From NCBI GenBank assembly GCA_023415525.1, contig JAEZKI010000087.1:1-9753 (forward strand): a DNA stretch of 9,753 nt, in the 5' to 3' direction. Position numbers and translations under genes: made by a program. The notes under the pieces are model-generated. The model ran no database searches. It saw nothing but the letters and a program-made list of their open reading frames with translations, and was not told the origin of the DNA. Shown piece by piece: positions 1 through 6,289 of the stretch. Source of the DNA: Bacillota bacterium. GTDB taxonomy: Bacteria; Bacillota; Clostridia; Lachnospirales; Cellulosilyticaceae. How positions within the stretch are numbered: position 1 is the stretch's first letter; each line of letters starts with the position of its first letter.

Positions 1-90
1 AGTAAATGATGACTATCCTTATTCTTTACCCCTTATCAATCTTTACTAATCGTTATCAGGTATTTATTTACTTTATTTTTAATTTTATAT

Positions 91-133
91 TTAAAAGGAG
101 TGCTCCCCCAAAATGGAAGAGCACTCCTTTTAA
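91..133 (-). terminator. Terminator of the TM2/DUF2752 operon
   Basis: The arms at 91-105 and 119-133 are perfect 15-bp inverted repeats around a 13-nt loop. Read on the minus strand, the hairpin falls at the very end of the DUF2752 gene, whose TAA stop (130-132) is inside the stem. The following minus-strand sequence is AT-rich but has only a short T-run, so termination may be only moderately efficient. Confidence 0.75.
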
Positions 134-486
134 TATTTTATACCTTTAAACATTTCTCTTATAAGCTTATCCATCCAGCTTAAACTGGTTTGATGTTTAA
201 TCCTGTCATCTATGCGATGATAGATTTCATTGGCTAGTAAGCTTATAACCACTAAGAGCCAAAGAAAAATCAGTGGATTGAGTGTAAAAGCTTCTAGTAG
301 TTGGCCCCTCATGATGGCCTTTAGGGCAGCCAAACTATTACATCCCCAACAGGGTTTCCCTAATGCATCAAATATACAAGTAGTCCTATGATGAGTAGCG
401 CTACTCACCCCATACATTAAAACTATTGTTCCTATACTCATTAACCCTAAAAAACCGATTTTAAATACTGGCCATTCTCTTTTCAT
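130..486 (-). CDS. DUF2752 family small membrane protein
   Basis: This 118-residue protein fits the DUF2752 family, whose biochemical role is unknown. Membrane segments are visible at about residues 9-27 and 72-88. Between them is the family signature: Cys37, then Gly-Lys-Pro-Cys46-x-Gly-Cys49, then an Ala/Leu-rich helix ending in Ala-Phe-x-x-Asn-Pro-Leu (66-72). The three cysteines suggest metal binding or a disulfide (inference). Its ATG overlaps the TAA of the upstream TM2-domain gene by one base (TAATG), so translation is probably coupled. This would explain why only a weak ribosome binding site is seen: a GGAG lies too far upstream to be ideal. TM2 and DUF2752 proteins are, as I recall, often encoded side by side in Firmicutes, which suggests a shared membrane function. 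The length is normal for the family and no damage is seen. Confidence 0.85.
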   Translation of the reverse strand: MKREWPVFKIGFLGLMSIGTIVLMYGVSSATHHRTTCIFDALGKPCWGCNSLAALKAIMRGQLLEAFTLNPLIFLWLLVVISLLANEIYHRIDDRIKHQTSLSWMDKLIREMFKGIKY

Positions 487-887
487 TATTCTTTTAATGG
501 CACTCCATTGGCATCATTAGGCACTTTGTCACAGAGAATAAGAATACCATCTACAAGTGTCCAGATAATACCTCCAATTGATGCTATGCCACAAGTAAAA
601 AAACCTCCCACTGTACAAACTAAAAGTTGCGCAACACCGATACTTGTATAGCCTAAATAAAAACGCCCTACACCAAAGCATCCTAAAAAGATTTGAAGTA
701 ACCCAGCTACAAGCTTTGATTTTTGGTTAGCTTCATTATACGCCTTGGTAGGCTGATAAACATTCTGTACAGTTTGAGCCCCCTGTTGAGCTCCATTTAC
801 ATCGTTATTTTGTTGCATAGTTGCCCCACAATAAGGACAAAAACGCACGCCCTCTTCTGATTCAGCCCCACATTTATTACAAAACAT
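486..887 (-). CDS. Zinc-ribbon plus TM2-domain membrane protein
   Basis: The protein has 133 residues from the chosen ATG at 887. That start is preferred over an in-frame upstream one at 914 because a strong GGAGGGG lies 6 bases before it and because it puts the zinc ribbon at the exact N-terminus. Cys3-x-x-Cys6 and Cys17-x-x-Cys20-Gly form a zinc_ribbon_2 type knuckle. A polar linker rich in Gln and Asn follows (about 24-56). A TM2 domain (about 58-120) has the typical Gly-x-Gly-Arg-Phe-Tyr-Leu-Gly turn (72-79) between two hydrophobic helices and ends in Trp109...Asp113. The TM2 family is widespread and its bacterial function is not settled; the zinc ribbon is cytoplasmic by analogy. It is first in a two-gene operon with the DUF2752 gene, read from a promoter at about 929-958. 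Confidence 0.9.
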   Translation of the reverse strand: MFCNKCGAESEEGVRFCPYCGATMQQNNDVNGAQQGAQTVQNVYQPTKAYNEANQKSKLVAGLLQIFLGCFGVGRFYLGYTSIGVAQLLVCTVGGFFTCGIASIGGIIWTLVDGILILCDKVPNDANGVPLKE

Positions 888-928
888 ATCTACCCCTCCA
901 TTTATAAATATCACACTTTCTTCTCTTT

Positions 929-958
929 ATAGTAGCATACTCTCTCTCATGACTTCAA
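929..958 (-). promoter_or_regulatory. Sigma-A promoter of TM2/DUF2752 operon
   Basis: Minus strand: -35 TTGAAG (953-958), an 18-base spacer, then -10 TACTAT (929-934) preceded by TGC (935-937), an extended -10. It lies about 45-70 bases before the TM2-gene start. Confidence 0.65.
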
Positions 959-1039
959 GTATAAATCCTTTAATTCAAAGACACGCTTAATGACTTACGA
1001 CATATATTATAGGAGAATATCTTATCAATTATGAATTTG

Positions 1040-1045
1040 AGGAGG
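1040..1045 (+). promoter_or_regulatory. Ribosome binding site of M15 peptidase gene
   Basis: A perfect AGGAGG ends 5 bases before the ATG at 1051 and fixes that start. I see no convincing -35/-10 pair for this gene. TATATT/TATTAT at 1003-1010 could be a -10, but no good -35 accompanies it. Confidence 0.8.
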
Positions 1046-1050
1046 TTATT

Positions 1051-1737
1051 ATGGGAATAGAAATTTGTAAAGATCTTAATGAATTACACCCGAAAGTTAA
1101 AGAATTGGCACTTAAATTCTTAGAGGAGTGTAAAAAGGCAGGCCTAAATATTTTAATTACAGAAACCTATCGTTCTGTAGAACGTCAAGACTATCTTTAT
1201 GCTCAAGGACGTACACGAGCTGGAAATATTGTTACTCACTCTGTTGGAAATACCCTGAGTTCTTACCACCAATGGAGACTTGCTTTTGATATTGCTAACA
1301 ACTCTAAATCGGACCCCTATAATATGACTGTCTTAACTAAGGCCGGTGCCATTGGTGAAAAGTTGGGCCTAGAATGGGGAGGAAGTTGGGCTAATTTTAA
1401 GGATTATCCCCATTTTCAATATACCTTTGGTCTTTCTATAAAAGACTTACATTCTGGTAAATTGTTACCTTCTTACGCTTCTACTTCTTCCTCCGAGAAA
1501 GCAGTTGTCCAAGAGAACTACCAGTTAGCCATTAATGAACTTGAGAAAAAGGGAATTATTACAACACCTTCTGCCTGGGAAAACCTAGAAACCGTTAATC
1601 CTACCTATGTACAAATGCTTATTATCAATATAGCCAAATATATACTCTCTCAGCTCACTTATGAGGAGGCCATTAAGCTATTAGTCGAAAAACAAATCGT
1701 CAGTTATCCTGAAGCTTGGCTCAATCAAACCACCTAA
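1051..1737 (+). CDS. M15 family peptidoglycan peptidase (endolysin-like)
   Basis: This 228-residue protein has an N-terminal M15 (VanY/CwlK-like) zinc peptidase domain covering about residues 1-130. Such enzymes cut the peptide stems of peptidoglycan, as L-Ala-D-Glu endopeptidases or D,D-carboxypeptidases. The fold landmarks are Thr-Glu-Thr-Tyr-Arg-Ser (37-42), the first zinc site Ser-Tyr-His73 through Ala-Phe-Asp80, and Trp-Gly-Gly...Asp118-Tyr-Pro-His121-Phe-Gln, giving probable ligands His73, Asp80 and His121 with Asp118 as catalytic base. The usual small residue after the first His motif is Arg76 here, a mild deviation. The Ser/Thr-rich linker (about 141-150) leads to two copies of a 19-residue motif (160-178 and 207-225) of the form Ala-Ile...Pro-x-Ala-Trp-x-Asn. 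This kind of tail occurs on clostridial cell-wall hydrolases and is probably a wall-binding or oligomerisation module (inference). No signal peptide is seen, as in phage endolysins that need a holin, yet no holin or other phage gene is next to it. The specific substrate bond is not determined. Confidence 0.85.
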   Translation: MGIEICKDLNELHPKVKELALKFLEECKKAGLNILITETYRSVERQDYLYAQGRTRAGNIVTHSVGNTLSSYHQWRLAFDIANNSKSDPYNMTVLTKAGAIGEKLGLEWGGSWANFKDYPHFQYTFGLSIKDLHSGKLLPSYASTSSSEKAVVQENYQLAINELEKKGIITTPSAWENLETVNPTYVQMLIINIAKYILSQLTYEEAIKLLVEKQIVSYPEAWLNQTT

Positions 1738-1800
1738 CCTGTACAAAATGTTAAAAGGCTTATTACACTTGTTGCTGAAAAACTTTAATGGACCAAAAAA

Positions 1801-1866
1801 TACCCACTAAAAATATCCTTATACCTTTAAGGGGCATAAGAATATTTTTAAGTGGGTTATTTTTTA
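1801..1866. terminator. Bidirectional terminator between M15 gene and MATE gene
   Basis: A long hairpin pairs about 1802-1824 with about 1835-1858, with one bulge and one mismatch. On the plus strand it is followed by a run of six T (1860-1865). On the minus strand it is followed by TTTTTT (complement of 1795-1800). It can therefore end both the M15 transcript and the converging MATE transcript. Confidence 0.85.
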
Positions 1867-3210
1867 GTGGGTTACATTTTTAATCCACTTTCCTCGGGAT
1901 ACACGAATAACGGCAACTATGGATTTGATGATTTCATCTGAGCGTAATAATAAATACACTACTGGTACAGAAAAACCAAATACCTTTAACCCGATAAAGC
2001 CTAGTGGTATAGCTATAAACCATAAAAAAATGACATCAGCCACTAATACAAAATGGGTATCTCCACCACCTCTTAAAATCCCCATCATAAGAACAAAGCT
2101 TAGAGATTGAAAAACTAAAATAAGCGAACCCACTGCCATAATGCCCATAGCAAGTTCTTTTGTTAAATCAGATACGTTATAGAACATAAGTACATAAGGG
2201 CGAAGAATATACATGATAATACCACCTACAAAGCCAAGTACAATACCTATAATAATGAAGGTATTGGCATACTCATTGACTTTGCTATATTCCCCTTTAC
2301 CTATGGTGTTACCAATAATAACTGCTGCTGCATTTCCCACTCCCATTATAAAAACAGATACAAACTGCCACACTATACTATTAATACTGTTGGCGGATAC
2401 TGCTTCTGTCCCCATCAACGCTACGATAAAGGCCAGGACAGAAGAACCTAACACCCATACTAACTCATTGGCAACAACAGCTCCCCCTACCTTTACAAAA
2501 TCCTTTAATAAAATATAATCCGTTTTTAACAAACATTTAAACTTAAACTTAATTTTCTTCTCAAAGAAAACGATAAACACTATGATAATAATAAGTTCTA
2601 CTAAGCGCGCTATAGTGGTGGCAATGGCTGCTCCTCTTACTCCTAATGCAGGTGCTCCTAAGTTACCAAAAATAAGGCTCCAATTCAGAATAACATTTAC
2701 AACGAGAGAAGCTGTGTAAACAACAAGAGAAATTCTCACAGTCTGAACAGAACGTAAGGCACTAATCAAAATATTGGTAATGGCAAAGAAAATATAACTG
2801 ATAAAAATAACCTGTAAGTATTCAGTTCCTTGTTCTATAATGATAGGATCCTTACTAAAAATAATCATAAATTGCCTAGGAAATAATGCCGCAACTATCA
2901 TAAAAAGCACAGCAGCTCCTATACTAATTTTAATGACAATAGCAATTATCTTATGAATAGCCCCTATATCTTTCTTTCCCCAATATTGGGAAATAAGTAC
3001 ATTTGCGCCACTACCTATGCCAAAGCATAAAATCATAAATATAAAAAACAGCTGATTAGCTAAAGTTACGGCTGAAAGAGACTGCTCGCCTAAGCTTCCT
3101 ACCATAACTGAGTCTGCCATACTTACCCCAAAAGTAATTAAATTTTGTATGGCAATAGGTATAGCAATGGATGTTATTAATTTATAGAAGGTTTTATCCT
3201 TGGTCAACAT
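1864..3210 (-). CDS. MATE family efflux transporter
   Basis: The 448-residue protein is the usual length for the multidrug and toxic compound extrusion family: 12 transmembrane helices in two six-helix halves, moving organic cations or drugs out of the cell against a Na+ or H+ gradient. The N-terminal signature is clear: Pro18 in helix 1, Gln22-Asn23, Asp33-Ser-Val-Met-Val-Gly38-Ser-Leu-Gly41, then the Ala-x-x-Leu-Ala-Asn-Gln stretch and a Gly-x-Gly-x-Gly-Ala-Asn...Gln-Tyr-Trp-Gly-Lys segment. The second half repeats the pattern, with a Gly-rich Gly-Asn-Ala-Ala-Ala-Val...Gly-Asn-Thr-Ile-Gly. The start at 3210 has a perfect AGGAGG about 10 bases upstream (3221-3226). A nearer ATG is followed at once by a stop, so it cannot be used. 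The substrate and coupling ion cannot be read from the sequence. It is a single-gene unit, convergent with the M15 gene. Confidence 0.93.
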   Translation of the reverse strand: MLTKDKTFYKLITSIAIPIAIQNLITFGVSMADSVMVGSLGEQSLSAVTLANQLFFIFMILCFGIGSGANVLISQYWGKKDIGAIHKIIAIVIKISIGAAVLFMIVAALFPRQFMIIFSKDPIIIEQGTEYLQVIFISYIFFAITNILISALRSVQTVRISLVVYTASLVVNVILNWSLIFGNLGAPALGVRGAAIATTIARLVELIIIIVFIVFFEKKIKFKFKCLLKTDYILLKDFVKVGGAVVANELVWVLGSSVLAFIVALMGTEAVSANSINSIVWQFVSVFIMGVGNAAAVIIGNTIGKGEYSKVNEYANTFIIIGIVLGFVGGIIMYILRPYVLMFYNVSDLTKELAMGIMAVGSLILVFQSLSFVLMMGILRGGGDTHFVLVADVIFLWFIAIPLGFIGLKVFGFSVPVVYLLLRSDEIIKSIVAVIRVSRGKWIKNVTH

Positions 3211-3333
3211 TCTACATAATCCTCCTTTTTTCTAAAAATTCATTATCTATTCTATCATATCTCCTATAATGATACTAGTTGTTTTGAGTTTCTTCTTTAT
3301 TAATAGCATTTCTTTAGATCCTTGCAACAAGGT

Positions 3334-3379
3334 ATAAAAATAGGTACTACTCTTAATAAGTCGTAGCACCTATTTTTAT
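3334..3379 (-). terminator. Terminator of serS
   Basis: Arms 3334-3350 and 3363-3379 pair over 17 bases with one mismatch around a 12-nt loop. On the minus strand the descending arm ends in a run of five T, about 20 bases after the serS stop codon. Its symmetric A/T flanks could also let it work on the plus strand, but no plus-strand gene ends here. Confidence 0.85.
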
Positions 3380-3397
3380 ATCCTATCTTATTAAACT

Positions 3398-4678
3398 CTA
3401 TTTAGGACACTCTATTTTTTCTGCTCCACCCATATATGGACGTAATACTTCTGGAATGACAACTGAGCCATCTGCTTGTTGGAAGTTTTCAAGAACAGCT
3501 GCTGTTGTACGTCCTACTGCAAGTCCACTATCATTTAAGGTGTGTACAAAACGGGCTTTATCTTCTTTACTATCTTTAAACTTGATATTGGCACGTCTTG
3601 CTTGGAAGTCTTCAAAATCAGAACAGCTTGATATTTCTACATAACGTCCATAACTTGGCATCCATACTTCAATATCATAAGTCATAGCTGAACTAAAACC
3701 TAAATCCCCTGTACAAAGGCGAACAACACGGTAAGGAAGTCCAATAGCTTTTAAGATATCCTCTGCATCATTAGTTAACTTTTCAAGCTCCTCATAAGAC
3801 TCTTCAGGCCTTGTAAACTTAACCATTTCTACTTTATTAAATTGATGTTGTCTAATAATACCTCTTGTATCTCTTCCTGCTGAACCTGCTTCTGCACGGA
3901 AACAAGGTGTATAGGCACAATGCTTAATCGTTAGATCTTTACCCTCTAATATTTGGTCTCTGTACATATTCGTAACGGGAACCTCTGCTGTTGGAATTAA
4001 GAAATAATCTGTTCCTGCTACTTTAAAGGCATCCTCTTCAAATTTAGGAAGCTGACCTGTACCTGTCATACTTGCACGATTAACCATTAAAGGAGGAAAT
4101 ACTTCTGTGTAACCATGCTTATCCACATGCATATCTAACATAAAGTTCATAATGGCACGTTCCAGTCTTGCTCCTAATCCTTTATAGAATACAAAACGAG
4201 AACCTGTCACCTTTCCTGCTTTTTCAAAATCTAATATATCTAACCCTTCACCTAAATCCCAATGGGCTTTGATTTCAAAGCCAAAATCTCTAGGTGTTCC
4301 TACTTTACGAAGTTCTAGATTTTCACTGTCATCTGCTCCTACTGGTACAATAGGATTAGGTAGATTAGGTAGACTCATTACAATAGTAGAAATCTTCTCA
4401 TCAATTTCTTTGATTTGTGCATCTAAGACTTTTACTTCATCAGAAAGTTGTTTCATTTCAGCAAAGATAGTCGTTGTATCTTCTCCTGCTTTTTTCATAG
4501 CTGGGATTTGCTTAGAAACAGCATTTTGTTTGCTTTTATGCGCCTCTACTTCTTGTAAAAGTTCACGTCTTTTAATATCAAGTTCTGTAAACTCGTCTAA
4601 GTTATATTTACCACTTCTTGTTGCTAATCTTGCTTTTACACCCTCTAAGTCTTCACGTAATAATTTGATATCCAACAT
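3398..4678 (-). CDS. serS: Seryl-tRNA synthetase
   Basis: This 426-residue class II aminoacyl-tRNA synthetase charges tRNA-Ser (and tRNA-Sec, where present) with serine in the cytoplasm using ATP. The N-terminal ~100 residues form the long antiparallel coiled coil, rich in Lys/Glu/Leu, that grips the tRNA-Ser variable arm. The catalytic domain shows the serine-binding Thr230-Ala-Glu232, motif 2 with Phe-Arg261-x-Glu and the following Gly-Arg-Asp-Thr-Arg-Gly loop, and motif 3 with Gly-Arg390-Thr. The C-terminus has the family-typical [10 protein letters not shown]. The ATG at 4678 is chosen because GAGGTGA stands 6 to 12 bases before it and the encoded Met-Leu-Asp-Ile-Lys is the normal SerRS N-terminus. 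The frame stays open 29 codons further, but that stretch overlaps the leader. Expression is controlled by the T-box leader directly upstream. Confidence 0.98.
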   Translation of the reverse strand: MLDIKLLREDLEGVKARLATRSGKYNLDEFTELDIKRRELLQEVEAHKSKQNAVSKQIPAMKKAGEDTTTIFAEMKQLSDEVKVLDAQIKEIDEKISTIVMSLPNLPNPIVPVGADDSENLELRKVGTPRDFGFEIKAHWDLGEGLDILDFEKAGKVTGSRFVFYKGLGARLERAIMNFMLDMHVDKHGYTEVFPPLMVNRASMTGTGQLPKFEEDAFKVAGTDYFLIPTAEVPVTNMYRDQILEGKDLTIKHCAYTPCFRAEAGSAGRDTRGIIRQHQFNKVEMVKFTRPEESYEELEKLTNDAEDILKAIGLPYRVVRLCTGDLGFSSAMTYDIEVWMPSYGRYVEISSCSDFEDFQARRANIKFKDSKEDKARFVHTLNDSGLAVGRTTAAVLENFQQADGSVVIPEVLRPYMGGAEKIECPK

Positions 4679-4765
4679 AGCTTTCACCTCATTATTAAAT
4701 AGTTTTAATAAAATAATCTTATACATAAAAGATACTTTGCAACACACACTAGGCATTGAGGGCAC

Positions 4766-4808
4766 AAAAAAACGCCCTTATATCCATTGTGTCATGAATA
4801 AAAGGACG
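4766..4808 (-). terminator. T-box intrinsic terminator
   Basis: On the minus strand CGUCCUU (4802-4808) pairs with AAGGGCG (4773-4779, one G-U), continued by an inner AUUCAU/AUGGAU helix (4794-4799 with 4782-4787) and a six-base loop, then seven T (4766-4772). The CCUU of the 5' arm can alternatively pair with AAGG of the T-box antiterminator, giving the expected either/or switch. Confidence 0.9.
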
Positions 4809-5020
4809 AGTATCTCTCCCGTGGTGCCACCTTCATTTATTAGCTTTAATGAAAAGCTAACCTTGTACACTGCTATATAGGGCAGCTCCCTCCTGATTCA
4901 TCATCAGCGACTCCTAAAGTGGACCCTCTTAACTGGCTTATTAGTTCACACCAACCACTAACTCTCTTAAAAGCCTTGTTAAAACTCTTCTTTTATCATC
5001 ATCGTTAACTTATGCAATTT
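4766..5020 (-). promoter_or_regulatory. T-box riboswitch (tRNA-Ser) in the serS leader
   Basis: Minus-strand leader RNA of a T-box element, which reads the charging level of a tRNA and lets transcription continue only when the tRNA is uncharged. In order: Stem I with a distal helix (GGCUU/AAGCC, then UUAGU/ACUAA), an AGAGAG bulge on its 5' side and a GGUUGGUG-type apical loop; a specifier region in which UCC (4921-4923), a serine codon, stands where the codon precedes ACUUU; a small CUGAU/AUCAG hairpin; Stem III (4840-4860, 8 perfect pairs); then the T-box AGGTGGCACCACGGG (4818-4832). The UGGC in the bulge would pair with the GCCA 3' end of tRNA-Ser, which has a G discriminator. The T-box motif and terminator are plain to see; the specifier assignment is by alignment to known leaders. 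Confidence 0.95.
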
Positions 5021-5026
5021 GGTTCT

Positions 5027-5055
5027 ATTATAGAATACCCCTCTAAAAAAATCAA
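5027..5055 (-). promoter_or_regulatory. Sigma-A promoter of serS
   Basis: Minus strand: -35 TTGATT (5050-5055), a 17-base spacer, -10 TATAAT (5027-5032). The start point would be near 5020, giving a leader of about 340 nt that contains the whole T-box element. Confidence 0.85.
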
Positions 5056-5115
5056 GGAAACAGAATTATTTTTTAAATAATGTATATAAACGCCTATTGT
5101 TGGTGATAATATGCT

Positions 5116-5219
5116 TGTACCAAGTGTGAGGTACATCGCTAAATCCCCCCTCAACCTAGGTTTCTCCCCCTGAAACCTAGGTCCTTTTATGCCCATTGAC
5201 TATCAATGGGCATATTTTT
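5116..5219 (+). ncRNA. Candidate small RNA: three hairpins with terminator
   Basis: Three perfect hairpins follow one another: 5116-5121/5130-5135 (6 bp), 5155-5164/5172-5181 (10 bp) and 5188-5199/5203-5214 (12 bp, 3-nt loop). The last is followed by TTTTT (5215-5219), a good intrinsic terminator on the plus strand. No plus-strand gene precedes it, so it should end some untranslated RNA. The linker (5145-5150, six C) and the loop of hairpin 2 (five C) are C-rich, like Gram-positive regulatory RNAs that pair with Shine-Dalgarno sequences. No full promoter is seen: GATAAT at 5105-5110 could be a -10, but no -35 accompanies it. The assignment is inference. Read on the minus strand, the structures lack a T-run. 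Confidence 0.35.
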
Positions 5220-5350
5220 ATATCTATTGGATTTGTATACTACTTGTAAACTATTATATATATTTTATTTTCTATTATAGTTTATAAGGAAAATAGGTAA
5301 AATTACAGGATTATATAGCAGTTAATTCATTATAAAATAATTTTGCGATC

Positions 5351-5380
5351 AAAAAAGCGTGTGGTATACGACCTCACGCT
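5351..5380 (-). terminator. Terminator of the small membrane protein gene
   Basis: Arms 5356-5365 and 5371-5380 pair over 10 bases with one mismatch around a 5-nt loop. The minus strand then reads a run of six T (5351-5356). The TGA stop of the membrane-protein gene (5374-5376) lies within the hairpin. T-rich sequence follows on the plus side as well, so it may work both ways. Confidence 0.8.
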
Positions 5381-5727
5381 GATTTTTCTTTTTTACTATA
5401 CTTTTTATCTAATACATAATCGCATATTTTACTGGACAAGAAAACAATTATTACCCCTGCCCATGAAGCGATTAAAACTCCCCAATAAAATTCCACTAAT
5501 TCTGGGTTGCCTTTACTTAAGAAGTTGATTAGCAGAGAGGTTTTTTCGTATCCCCATTTAATAGTAGCTGGTAATAGAATCATTACCCATGATAGAATGA
5601 GTAGAGCAAATATTACAGCATATGCTATTCCATAATTAATAGCAACTTGTACTAAAAATAAGCTTTTAAATTTTTCAAGTTTAGAATCTGAGGTTTTCAA
5701 CTCAAAATCATCTTCATTTTCATACAT
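5374..5727 (-). CDS. Hypothetical two-helix membrane protein
   Basis: I do not recognise this 117-residue protein. It has an acidic, charged N-terminus (Glu/Asp 3-14, then Lys-rich 16-21), a hydrophobic helix at about 33-56 ending near Pro53, an amphipathic middle with Lys/Glu, a second hydrophobic helix at about 79-98, and a Lys-rich C-terminus (108-115), so both ends are probably cytoplasmic. There is no cleavable signal peptide. It is a real gene by its codon flow, its own terminator and its start signal: seven consecutive G bases (complement of 5734-5740) stand 6 bases before the ATG at 5727. The G-run is an unusual Shine-Dalgarno sequence. A -10-like TATAAT lies at 5759-5764, about 35 bases before the start codon, without a good -35. 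It stands alone between serS and adhE, so context gives no function. Confidence 0.65.
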   Translation of the reverse strand: MYENEDDFELKTSDSKLEKFKSLFLVQVAINYGIAYAVIFALLILSWVMILLPATIKWGYEKTSLLINFLSKGNPELVEFYWGVLIASWAGVIIVFLSSKICDYVLDKKYSKKEKSA

Positions 5728-5739
5728 ATTAATCCCCCC

Positions 5740-6190
5740 CTTATCCCTTTATAAAACAATTATACTAACTTTTCAGAAAATTTTATATAATTATTTTTAA
5801 TTTTGTCTTAAAAACTAATAAATTTATCTGATGCCCCTAAATATGCCACACATTATATCCTAATTCTTCCAAGACTAATTACATTTTCATTAGGAAAGTC
5901 AGCTCACATCTCTCCAATTCATTTTATTTTGTCAAAAACATAGAGTTGCATAAGGTATGAGCAAAGCTAGATATCCTTATGTTAATAATACTACAAAAAA
6001 AATTAAAAATACTTATTTTCTACTTTATACCGAAAATATGTTGTAAAAATTTATATTTTTTTATTCATAATATACAATAGCTGTTTTCTATTTATAAAAA
6101 TCACTATCTAATTTCTTTACAAACTTGTAAGTTGATGGCCTCTTGTTTGTATTTTCTTACTTTTTATTGATTATTTTAGTGCCTAGTAGC
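5740..6190. other. AT-rich intergenic stretch without a gene
   Basis: No open reading frame with a start signal is found on either strand. It holds the putative -10 of the membrane-protein gene (5759-5764), a 7-bp inverted repeat pairing 5949-5955 with 5975-5981, and a TTACAA/TTGTAA palindrome at 6117-6130. It is probably upstream DNA of adhE. Confidence 0.6.
6117..6130. repeat. 14-bp palindromic operator-like site
   Basis: TTACAA and TTGTAA half-sites are separated by two bases. It lies about 75 bases before the adhE -35 box and does not fit the Rex consensus. It could be a binding site for another regulator or chance in AT-rich DNA. Confidence 0.25.
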
Positions 6191-6193
6191 CAC

Positions 6194-6211
6194 TTGTTAA
6201 TTTGTTGACAA
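6194..6211. promoter_or_regulatory. Rex-type operator 1 of adhE
   Basis: TTGTTAA, four bases, TTGACAA: 13 of the 14 defined bases of the Rex consensus (TTGTTAA-N4-TTAACAA). Rex is the NADH-sensing repressor of fermentation genes in Gram-positive bacteria, and adhE is a classic target. The right half-site contains the whole -35 box (6205-6210), so bound Rex would block RNA polymerase directly. Confidence 0.75.
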
Positions 6212-6233
6212 TTATTTTTAGGTATGCTAACAT
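6205..6233 (+). promoter_or_regulatory. Main adhE promoter (P1)
   Basis: Perfect -35 TTGACA (6205-6210), a 17-base spacer, and -10 TAACAT (6228-6233) with TGC in front (6225-6227), an extended -10. The start would be near 6240, giving a leader of about 150 nt. Confidence 0.75.
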
Positions 6234-6273
6234 CAAGCCATAAAGGTAAATACTACTCTCTTAGCAACTGTGG

Positions 6274-6281
6274 TATATAAT
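6274..6281 (+). promoter_or_regulatory. Possible second adhE promoter (P2, -10 only)
   Basis: TATAAT at 6276-6281 overlaps TATATA at 6274-6279, the latter carrying TGG before it (extended -10). No good -35 is seen 17 bases upstream. A start near 6287 would lie just before Rex-like site 2. Confidence 0.4.
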
Positions 6282-6289
6282 AACCTTTA

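Noticed and set aside
888..914. Upstream start of the zinc-ribbon/TM2 protein
   Set aside because: The extra codons include the GGAGGGG ribosome binding site, and the zinc ribbon normally begins at residue 2-3.
4679..4765. N-terminal extension of SerRS by 29 codons
   Set aside because: It would start within the terminator T-run of the T-box and lacks a ribosome binding site, while the inner ATG has GAGGTGA and the conserved SerRS N-terminus.
4269..4880. 203-codon plus-strand open frame over the start of serS and its leader
   Set aside because: It lies antisense to the SerRS coiled coil and T-box; the low-complexity Ser/Leu composition reflects complement codons.
5240..5285. TAAACTAT/ATAGTTTA inverted repeat between the RNA candidate and the membrane-protein gene
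   Set aside because: It is an 8-bp, nearly pure A/T pairing with a long loop in very AT-rich DNA, well within chance.
5949..5981. CATAAGG/CCTTATG hairpin with an internal GCAAAGC, reminiscent of a c-di-GMP (GEMM) riboswitch core
   Set aside because: The flanking helices and receptor loop of GEMM are missing, and no expression platform follows; it lies far from any start.
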